DNA of 50,687 nucleotides from Leucothrix arctica (GTDB lineage Bacteria; Pseudomonadota; Gammaproteobacteria; Thiotrichales; Thiotrichaceae). Made by a program: the position numbers and the translations under genes. The notes under the pieces were generated by a model that was given only the letters and a program-made list of their open reading frames with translations, had not been told where the DNA came from and made no database searches. The DNA lies in assembly GCF_003172895.1 (NCBI RefSeq), contig NZ_QGKL01000037.1, forward strand, positions 1 to 50,687. The letters run 5' to 3'. Below are positions 44,218-50,687 of this stretch, piece by piece; position 1 is the first letter of the stretch; the number at the start of each line of letters is the position of its first letter.

Positions 44218-47200
44218 CTACTTTGTATATGTGGTAAACAAAGCACGAAATAGGTTCAGATATCCTGAGAGTTTTTGCGAGTAGATGCTTTGTTGTTTTT
44301 TATCAGCAAGGGATTTTGATTGTTTGTGGAGTTGACTTACTACTGTTTCAGCGTTGATATAACTCTGTGTTGACCAATCGTAATAGCGAGGGTATAAGAG
44401 CAACGTGCCTGCTACTAGTTCATCAATATTTAGCTGCCTCTGTCTCCGATCTAGAATATGACGATCATGGGTCAATCCCCAATTAGAATAAAAAGGAAGG
44501 CCATAACAGTGAACATCTATCCCCCTAAGAAGTGCTTCAAAGCCGACTAGTGACGTTAAGGTATGTACTTCGTCAGCCATATTCAAGCATATAGGAAGAC
44601 TTAAGTTTTCAATTATTTGATCACAGTGTTGCAAGGCGATTTCCGATGGCATTGAACCCGCACGGTTACCACTGACAACATCAGGGTGCGGTTTGTAAAT
44701 AATATATGCTGCTGGGTTTGCCTTTCTAACCGAAGTTAAGAGTTCCAGATTCGTTGTGATATCAATACACCCTAATTCGATGGATACATCATCAGCTACC
44801 TGGCCTGGTACTAAAATAACAACTTGCTCTGCACTATGCTTTGAAATGACGATGCTATGCTGTAAGCCGAGGTTATATTTACTGACACCTAACGATACGA
44901 TTTGTGTTTTCAGCGTACGTGCTCGCTTCATAAGCACCGCATCAAACACATGACTACTCAAAATTGACTCTAATGTAGACGGCTGTCCAGGGTCAAAATA
45001 GATCCCTTGATCATCGAATACCAATGACGATGGCAACGAATAATTGGAACCTAAATTAACCGAACGAAGAAACCCATCTTCAAGCTTCACAATGCTTGCT
45101 TGATGTTTTTTTGCCAAGCTTTTCGCAATATTGAGGTGAGTATTAGACCATATAAAGAGTTTTGTTTTGTTATCGCATGGGTATTTTCTGGCGTCCGTTT
45201 CGCTTTTTATAAAGTGAAGTGTGTTATCAGGGTTGTGAAGCAAAGTTTTAATGAATCTTTTTTTCCATGGGGTAAAACCAATGCAAAGAAAAAGGCCTGT
45301 ATTTTTTATCGCATATTTATATTGTATTACTATATGCTTCAAAACCACTTCTATCTCACAAGGCTGTTTATTAACTGGGTCTAAATAGCGAGAGTATCGT
45401 ATATAAGCTGCATGGAAAATAGCGTCCAAAGATGGTCTGCTGCTCCGTCTGTTAACGATGGAAAGTGAAGGATCAAAGCGGTCTGAGGTAAGCCCCCAGC
45501 CAGCATAAAACGGTGCGCCAAAACAAATTACCAATTTATTTAGCATCAAAGCCTCGAAACCTGCTTGTGAAGAAACAACATATACTTTGTTTACTTCTTT
45601 CATCAATACTAATGGGTTTGTATTGTCTGTTAATAAATGTAAGTTGTTGGGGAGTGGATTAGGTATAGAAATACAACCACTACGTTTACCGTTAATTACA
45701 TCTGGGTGAACTTTGATTAAAACATCAGACTCTGGATTCTCACTGATTGCTGCATCTAGCATGACCTGAAAAGTTTCCTTCGTAGCCATTGCATAGGGAA
45801 TTGACATGTCTCCATCTACTTGGTCTAGGACTAATACAGGAGTCTTATAAGTTTTTACTTTCTTAGGTAGCACTAAAGACGCATTGTTATACTTCGTAAT
45901 ATGGTGAGTAGTGATTTTTGCAATGCAAGACATTGCTCTGTTCGATTGCTCAGTGTTTAGTGTAGCTGTGTTAATTAGTTGTTCTAAGTCTGATGTGGTA
46001 TTAGCATCATAAAATATACCGCTTTGGTCGATGACTAATGACCATGACGCTGCGCCTAGTCTCCCTTGACTCATTGAGTGAATGAAACCATCCTCTAATG
46101 ATAGATAAGGTAAACCGTGCTTTAGGGAGTAGGCGCGAGCAACTTTTGTGTTTGGTTTTTTGCCCCATGCGATGATTTGATCAACTGATTTAGAGTGTTT
46201 GTCAGAAGGTTTAAAGAGAAGCGTATGGCTACCTAGATGGCGCAATAGGCGTGAGTTCTTTGCAAGACCTTTGCTGAAAGCGCCAAGAGTCTTTTCTGGG
46301 TGCTCCTGGATCTCATTACTTGACACGAGCAAACGGAATAGCTCCTTCTCTTTAGACCATGAGTGTCTTCGTGAAGGTTTGAAGGTGTGGGAAGTTATAT
46401 GGTATCGGCTACCTTTAGTGATTGTGCGGTCAAAACCATAAGTATGTAGGGTAGTACTCAAATGCTTGTGCTGGCATAGGTAGTATAACCAAAGCAAGCC
46501 AGCGCTCGGTGGTGCTCGTAATATTTTTACTAAGTCCGACCACGAGGTGATTGGGAGTGTAATAATTTTACGGTTTTGTTCTAAGTGCTGACTAGCACAA
46601 CTCCAGTCCTGCAAGGTGTAGCGTACATCTCCTCCAGAGAGGACCACCCATTCCACACTGTCAGGAATTGGGTAATTCTCAGTAAATACTTCAGGTGAGG
46701 TTATCCAAATATTAGTCTTAGTTCCAACATCTCGTTGTAGATCATAGCTATTGGCTGGGAATCGATTAAACCGGCAAATGATATCGTGCCCATCAATCTC
46801 TGGTCCTAACCCAGAATTAATTAAAGAAGTGCCATTACCAATAACGGCGAGAGATTTGTCTTCTAATAGTTCAAGTAACTCCTGTCGCCAGGCGTCTTGT
46901 TGATAAAGCACTTTATCGAAATCATCCGATTTTACCTGTTGGTTTATACTTTCAGTGTTATCTATCTCACCTAGTAGTAGGCGCCTTATACGCTGATTTT
47001 GGTTTTTTTCTGCCGAGTGTTTTTTAAGCGCACCTTCTAAGCGACTAACCATTTTAGTACTTACTGCTCCATGGATATCTCGTTGCAATTTTGCATAAGC
47101 GAAATGAATGCGTGAGTTGTCTGATATTGAGCATGCTTTGGCGAGCAGCGACAGTGTTTTTTCATCATAAATGCCTTTTTTACGACGCTGCAGGGCAAGC

Positions 47201-47229
47201 CAATAGTAAGCATAGGTTAAAGGAAACAT
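44218..47229 (-). CDS. GT29 sialyltransferase-like domain fused to KpsC-like dual Kdo transferase
   Basis: This is a 1003-residue protein. Residues 1-110 look helical (TPR-like). Residues 120-305 carry the GT29 sialylmotifs: motif L (SLAVIGNGTSLINSGLGPEI with HDIICRFNRFP, 126-158), motif S (PPSAGLLWLYYL to YGFDR, 240-268) and the HxxxxE of motif VS (His289, Glu294). Residues 335-645 and 680-985 are two KpsC modules, each with EDGF (379-382 and again near 715), a Q/S-G-I-[FY]-[FY]-D segment and IKVHPD/YKPHPD blocks. Standard KpsC is about 670-700 residues, so the N-terminal ~305 are an addition. KpsC builds the poly-beta-Kdo linker of lipid-anchored capsules. The extra domain probably transfers a CMP-activated sugar. 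Confidence 0.88.
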   Translation of the reverse strand: MFPLTYAYYWLALQRRKKGIYDEKTLSLLAKACSISDNSRIHFAYAKLQRDIHGAVSTKMVSRLEGALKKHSAEKNQNQRIRRLLLGEIDNTESINQQVKSDDFDKVLYQQDAWRQELLELLEDKSLAVIGNGTSLINSGLGPEIDGHDIICRFNRFPANSYDLQRDVGTKTNIWITSPEVFTENYPIPDSVEWVVLSGGDVRYTLQDWSCASQHLEQNRKIITLPITSWSDLVKILRAPPSAGLLWLYYLCQHKHLSTTLHTYGFDRTITKGSRYHITSHTFKPSRRHSWSKEKELFRLLVSSNEIQEHPEKTLGAFSKGLAKNSRLLRHLGSHTLLFKPSDKHSKSVDQIIAWGKKPNTKVARAYSLKHGLPYLSLEDGFIHSMSQGRLGAASWSLVIDQSGIFYDANTTSDLEQLINTATLNTEQSNRAMSCIAKITTHHITKYNNASLVLPKKVKTYKTPVLVLDQVDGDMSIPYAMATKETFQVMLDAAISENPESDVLIKVHPDVINGKRSGCISIPNPLPNNLHLLTDNTNPLVLMKEVNKVYVVSSQAGFEALMLNKLVICFGAPFYAGWGLTSDRFDPSLSIVNRRSSRPSLDAIFHAAYIRYSRYLDPVNKQPCEIEVVLKHIVIQYKYAIKNTGLFLCIGFTPWKKRFIKTLLHNPDNTLHFIKSETDARKYPCDNKTKLFIWSNTHLNIAKSLAKKHQASIVKLEDGFLRSVNLGSNYSLPSSLVFDDQGIYFDPGQPSTLESILSSHVFDAVLMKRARTLKTQIVSLGVSKYNLGLQHSIVISKHSAEQVVILVPGQVADDVSIELGCIDITTNLELLTSVRKANPAAYIIYKPHPDVVSGNRAGSMPSEIALQHCDQIIENLSLPICLNMADEVHTLTSLVGFEALLRGIDVHCYGLPFYSNWGLTHDRHILDRRQRQLNIDELVAGTLLLYPRYYDWSTQSYINAETVVSQLHKQSKSLADKKQQSIYSQKLSGYLNLFRALFTTYTK

Positions 47230-47372
47230 AAGTAAGGCTCAGTGTTGGTAATGGTTCATATGCGTGACATAGCGGTCCAGCATAGTCGATCATTAAAAGT
47301 GTATCAATCCAGAGGTTTAAATTTTGAAAATGGTAGTAGGTAGGTTTTTGCGAAACTTGCATTGAAGGTAAT

Positions 47373-48407
47373 TCAATGATCGAGTGAGATGTTGAAAGCT
47401 AGGCAAAAAGCTCGAGCCATCTGGGCATGCTGTAATCCCTTGGCCGAGTGATGTATGTCATGCACAAGTTTTAAATAGTTTTCGGGGTCTAAGCAGTGTG
47501 TTAAATGTTTTAGCCACTCTGTATCATCATGAGCAATGAGTACTCCATGACCTACAAAGCGTTGTGCATCGGGCAAGGGGGAGCAAATAGTAGGGGCAAG
47601 GTTTGTTGCAGCCTCAATCACTTTAAGTGCAGATTTGTTTTGATTAAACGGTGTGGGCTCTAGAGGTAGTAGGTTAACCCAGCTTTTTGCTGCAGCCTGT
47701 GCGAACTGCTCAAATGGTAGTTTGGCGATGTGTTTGATTTGTGGGTGAGGTGTATTGAGTAGTTTAGTTTCTAACGGCCCGATAATAAGCAGTGAAACAT
47801 CAGCGTGTTGCTTGATAAAGGTTGAAAGAACGTCTTCAATTTGCCAGAAATCACGGTCATGGCTTCGTGTACCAGGGAAGTAGGTGAGTACTTTCTTTCG
47901 TTGTTCAGGATGCTGAGGTTGTTTATAAGGCCACTTGTAGTGGGCATAGTTATGAATAATATGCGTCAGACTACCTTTTATAAGGCGCTGTACGTGGCGC
48001 TTAAGGGTGTTGGTAGAGACGATAATACGCTTAAATTGAACTAGGGCATCGTAATGACTTTTATAGTCTTTGGTGACTTGTCTTAGTGGGCGTCTGTTGT
48101 TTAATATGGCTGGGCTGACGGTTGCGTATTCAGGGTCAAATACTAGGTCGTCAAAGTCAGCGATGGTGCGAACTTTGGCGAGCTTTAATTGGCGTATTAA
48201 GCGCTTTAGCCGAGGAGTATTTCTGGGGCGTTGAAACACAACATGTGTTGTAGACGCCTCCAGTTTGAACTCGCTGATATGTTGAAGTTTGGTGTCAATG
48301 TTGAGTTGATTTAGGCCTGCACTAAGGTTCTCGCAACGATAGCGGAAAGAGGCATCTTCCACATATCGCTCTGGACTAGGTTTGCAAGAAACAAAATGGA
48401 TTGTCAT
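47373..48407 (-). CDS. GT4-like glycosyltransferase
   Basis: This 344-residue soluble or peripheral protein has a GT-B shape. The C-terminal half shows KVLTYFPGTRSHDRDF, LLIIGPLE and NQNKSALKVIEAA, where the family has the nucleotide-sugar-binding E-x7-E region. Sugar donor and acceptor cannot be read from sequence. It sits between the rfbC-like and KpsC-like genes on the same strand, 3 bases after rfbC, so it probably makes part of the capsule repeat or linker. Confidence 0.85.
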   Translation of the reverse strand: MTIHFVSCKPSPERYVEDASFRYRCENLSAGLNQLNIDTKLQHISEFKLEASTTHVVFQRPRNTPRLKRLIRQLKLAKVRTIADFDDLVFDPEYATVSPAILNNRRPLRQVTKDYKSHYDALVQFKRIIVSTNTLKRHVQRLIKGSLTHIIHNYAHYKWPYKQPQHPEQRKKVLTYFPGTRSHDRDFWQIEDVLSTFIKQHADVSLLIIGPLETKLLNTPHPQIKHIAKLPFEQFAQAAAKSWVNLLPLEPTPFNQNKSALKVIEAATNLAPTICSPLPDAQRFVGHGVLIAHDDTEWLKHLTHCLDPENYLKLVHDIHHSAKGLQHAQMARAFCLAFNISLDH

Positions 48408-48410
48408 CGG

Positions 48411-48959
48411 CTAGTCAAATTTGTCAGCTAGATCAAAGGAGTCACCCTTTGCGTCTTTATCAGACAGGGTAGGTTGCTCCCTGTTAATCAAAGGCCACTC
48501 TATACCGATACTAGGGTCGTTCCATAATAAGCTGCGTTCGTATTCTGGCGCGTAATAGTCGGTGCATTTGTAGACGAACTCGGCTGTTTCACTCATTACG
48601 TAAAAACCGTGTGCAAAACCAGGTGGAACCCAAAGCATATGTTTGTTTTCTTCAGATAACTCATATCCTACCCATTTGCCGAAAGTGGGTGAGCTTTTTC
48701 GCATATCTACTGCAACGTCAAAGACGGAGCCTTGTACAACACGGACAAGCTTTCCTTGAGGTTGTTTAATTTGGTAGTGAAGACCACGTAGAATACCGTG
48801 AGCAGATTTGCTGTGGTTATCTTGGACAAAACTGTACTTACCAACTTGCTCATTGAAGTCGCGTTGTTGCCATGTTTCCATGAAGAAGCCGCGGTGGTCA
48901 CCGAATACAGCTGGTTCTAGAAGTTTGACATCTGGTATTGTGCTGAAGGTATATTGCAT
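48411..48959 (-). CDS. rfbC: dTDP-4-dehydrorhamnose 3,5-epimerase
   Basis: This 182-residue cupin-fold epimerase of dTDP-rhamnose synthesis is the standard length. Motifs are FMETWQQRDFNE, FVQDNHSKSAHGILRGLHYQ with the catalytic His, and PPGFAHGFYV. RfbA, RfbB and RfbD are not in this window and may lie beyond the right edge or elsewhere. It points to rhamnose or a related 6-deoxysugar in the surface glycan. Confidence 0.96.
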   Translation of the reverse strand: MQYTFSTIPDVKLLEPAVFGDHRGFFMETWQQRDFNEQVGKYSFVQDNHSKSAHGILRGLHYQIKQPQGKLVRVVQGSVFDVAVDMRKSSPTFGKWVGYELSEENKHMLWVPPGFAHGFYVMSETAEFVYKCTDYYAPEYERSLLWNDPSIGIEWPLINREQPTLSDKDAKGDSFDLADKFD

Positions 48960-49145
48960 AAGTATGATACTTTGAATTTAGAAAGAGAGGCTCTATTACA
49001 GCATAAATAAACTTGTGTATTATATTACAAAAACTCCCTAGAACGTAATACTTTGCCAAAAACGTAAGGTTAATTTTGTTTTTAATTCTTAAAGTGCTTC
49101 TTGAATTTCCTGCTTCAGTGCTGAATTGTATTTTCATTTACTCCT

Positions 49146-49798
49146 CTAAAGCTCTTCCGCAAATGTGAAGTCTTCAGGCCAATCAATATCAACAGGTTTA
49201 AATTTTTCTTGTTCAAATAATATTGGGTTAATACCAATGCGATCCCGAAAGAACTTGTAATTTTCCACAGATGGTATGAATGCGCCGCTATCTACTTCAT
49301 ACAAAGCCTCAATGTTCTGGGTCATTGGCCATTTAAGTCCATCACGATTACAACTGAGAGGGCCTTGCTTGTTCCAAATAAACCCTTGTAGTTTCAGTGC
49401 CGTCATAAGATAGTCGTAGCCTTCATTTAAGCCGTTAATGTATGTATCAATCAAGGTATCATAATCTAGGCTATTCATGAATGGAGAGGTGACATGAGTC
49501 CAAAGAATATGACCTTCATAAATCAGGTTAGGTACATAGTTAATTAATGAGTCAGTTGTTGTCGAGTTACTGCCAATATGATTTGGTCGATGACAATTCT
49601 AGTTTCATTAAGGTCTTTAGTTTACTCTAAAATACGCTCATCGTTTGATGAAAGAACTACTTGGTTTGTTTTTTCGCATTTAAGTAGTTGGTTTAGCGTT
49701 ATTTTTAATAAGCCTTCTTCAACACCAGCGAAAGGCTTAGTGTTTTTATCGGGTATACGTTGACTGCCTTTTCGATAGGGCAAAAAAACAGTAATCAT
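49146..49798 (-). pseudogene. CMP-nonulosonate (NeuA-like) cytidylyltransferase, broken
   Basis: The N-terminal frame from an ATG at 49798 reads the family opening LPYRKGSQRIPDKNTKPF (residues 6-23) and runs into a TAA at 49622-49624 after 58 codons. Coding similarity continues past the stop, then shifts frame near 49585-49590. There one copy of a GACC repeat seems to have been lost (expected IVIDRPNHIGSNSTTTDS). The rest (RPNHIGSNS to WPEDFTFAEEL) is an intact C-terminal half, including GHILWTHVTSPF and NIEALYEVDSGAF. Two lesions make a working full-length enzyme unlikely. The start overlaps the HAD gene stop (ATGA), so the original order was HAD then cytidylyltransferase. Acylneuraminate-type activity is the family function. 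Confidence 0.88.
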
Positions 49799-50299
49799 AC
49801 TAGTTCAGTCCATTGATCTATTACAGAGAAACCTTTCATCTGGCTTTCAGTTGCTAACTTGTCAGGTACATTAGAGTAAGGACGGTAAGCGATAAAGTTA
49901 ATTTGATTGTCTAAGGATGCTTCTAAATCTGATATTGCATAGCCAAACATAATTGCGTTTTTTGAGTTTTCTAGGTTTAAAATATGCTTAATATTCTCTG
50001 ATTTAGTTGAAGGGGAGGCATAAATGCCATCAAAGTATTGGTCTAGTTTTCTGATTTTAAATACCTCTCTTAACTCTTCTTGTGCTGAGCCGCTAGCTAT
50101 ATATTTCTTTCTTTGAGGATTTTGAATAAACTCAAGGAAACTAGGTGTAATGTCTGCTTGTAGGTAGAGCTGTTGGCATCGCGATGAGAATAGCTCAAGT
50201 ATTTGCTGCTTGATCAATTCTCTACTACTTGTCTCATCTAAATCTAAAAGCTCTTCAACGAAGTGCTTGATGTGATGATAGCGAGATTTACCAAAGCCG
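49795..50299 (-). pseudogene. HAD-family phosphatase, 5' truncated by IS
   Basis: The C-terminal part of a HAD hydrolase: GKSRYHHIKHFVEELL just inside the junction, FIQNPQRKKYIASGSAQEE (motif II region) and NAIMFGYAISDLEAS, where family motif IV has GD/DS. The N-terminal DxD nucleophile motif is missing because the frame runs into the IS-like end at about 50300. The longest in-frame start left is TTG at 50217 (140 residues). HAD genes often sit beside NeuA-like genes and dephosphorylate nonulosonate or heptose phosphates. Here it is non-functional in all likelihood. Confidence 0.78.
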
Positions 50300-50406
50300 T
50301 GTTACCCACAAACTGTAGACAATCTGTATAGTTAGATTTAACAACTACGGAGGTGCTGAAATGGCACGTAAAAAGTATCAAGCTTATACTGAAGAGTTTC
50401 GCCGCG
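50300..50406 (+). mobile_element. IS3-family left end with start of orfA (remnant)
   Basis: An IS3-like terminus begins about 50300 with TGTTACCCACAAAC. A strong ribosome site and ATG at 50361 follow, starting MARKKYQAYTEEFRR, the usual opening of IS3-family OrfA. The frame is cut after 15 codons by the IS481-type element. The exact left end is inferred from where HAD coding similarity stops. Confidence 0.7.
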
Positions 50407-50687
50407 TGTCGAGAACCGCGTGGTTGTAAACTTTCTTTTTGAATAAATCAGGTTTGTCTAATTGCCACTGCTTCATACTTTGAATAGGGGTCAAATGTCC
50501 AAGGTTTCTTTGAATAACGTGGTGATTATACGTGATTAAGTAACGTTTTAGCGTTGTTTCCATTTCTTCGGCAGAAGCAAAGTAGGTGGACTTAATCACC
50601 TGTGATATTCGACCATTAAAGCGTTCCACCATGCCATTAGTTTGTGGGTGTTTTGCTGGAATTAAACGGTGCTCTATTGTCAATGAG
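50384..50687 (-). CDS. IS481-family transposase, C-terminal part
   Basis: The frame is open at the window edge; the TTG at 50683 is an internal Leu codon, not a start. Visible are RLIPAKHPQTNGMVERFNGR, containing the last part of the DDE catalytic core with the family Glu, then RYLITYNHH and PIQSMKQW. The native C-terminus is likely near YNHAVLDT at the element end (about 50407). The last few codons to 50384 read through into the neighbouring IS3 orfA. Confidence 0.88.
   Translation of the reverse strand, partial: SLTIEHRLIPAKHPQTNGMVERFNGRISQVIKSTYFASAEEMETTLKRYLITYNHHVIQRNLGHLTPIQSMKQWQLDKPDLFKKKVYNHAVLDTRRNSSV
50407..50687 (-). mobile_element. IS481-family element, one end visible, nested in IS3 remnant
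   Basis: The sequence tgtcgagaaccgcgtggttg from 50407 is taken as the terminal inverted repeat because it starts with TGT, coincides with the end of transposase coding similarity and interrupts the IS3-type orfA. The other end, and thus any target duplication, lies beyond the window. Confidence 0.65.

Noticed and set aside
47180-47362. 60-residue minus-strand open frame overlapping the KpsC-like start
   Set aside because: It overlaps the KpsC-like N-terminus in another frame and shows no domain or ribosome site.
49578-49763. 61-residue plus-strand open frame
   Set aside because: It is the antisense shadow of the broken cytidylyltransferase gene, whose sense frames show clear family similarity.

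Overview
The window reads as a chromosomal segment of a Gram-negative gammaproteobacterium with low-to-moderate GC, probably marine; I cannot name the genus. The evidence is a bacterial 23S-5S rRNA operon end, a complete System I cytochrome c maturation (ccm) operon, a YgiB/YgiC-like pair, S-adenosylhomocysteine (SAH) riboswitches of the proteobacterial type and a Kps-type (group 2-like) capsule locus. Protein calls rest on motifs read by eye; no database search was possible.

Layout. 1-631: 3' end of 23S rRNA, 5S rRNA and a terminator. 720-7756: an unrecognised possible beta-helix protein, a GIDE/EF-hand membrane protein with LemA, a large NAD-dependent glutamate dehydrogenase and NAD synthetase. 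7853-14797: a YHS-domain exported protein, an aldose 1-epimerase, a DUF6969-like protein, a c-type cytochrome carrying nineteen Asn-Pro-Cys motifs from an 18-bp tandem repeat, a two-component system and a secreted protein with four ~58-residue repeats. 14798-15130 is a non-coding convergent gap with unusual complementary segments. 15131-16969: a glutathionylspermidine-synthase-like ATP-grasp enzyme and a YgiB-like lipoprotein ending in Gly-Gly. 17149-26390: ccmABCDEFGHI plus a large MscS-family channel. 26538-30408: an acyltransferase-3 protein, ahcY and metK. Each of ahcY and metK is preceded by what I read as an SAH riboswitch.

30768-48959 is the most unusual part: a capsule locus built round a 2515-residue highly reducing type I polyketide synthase, an alpha-oxoamine synthase (AOS), a short-chain dehydrogenase, an LTA-synthase-like phosphotransferase, a formyltransferase, a KpsS-like and a KpsC-like protein. 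The gene content matches the rkp-1 (rkpA/G/H/I/J) region of Sinorhizobium. I infer that the PKS makes a long reduced acyl chain, the AOS condenses it with an amino acid, and the SDR reduces the product to a sphingoid-like amino alcohol that anchors or accompanies the capsule. The KpsC-like protein carries an extra N-terminal GT29-type sialyltransferase-like domain.

The right edge is decayed: a nonulosonate-type CMP-sugar synthetase pseudogene with a nonsense codon and a frameshift, a HAD phosphatase truncated by an IS3-like end, and an IS481-family element nested in that IS3 remnant. The capsule locus has therefore lost sugar-nucleotide functions at this end.
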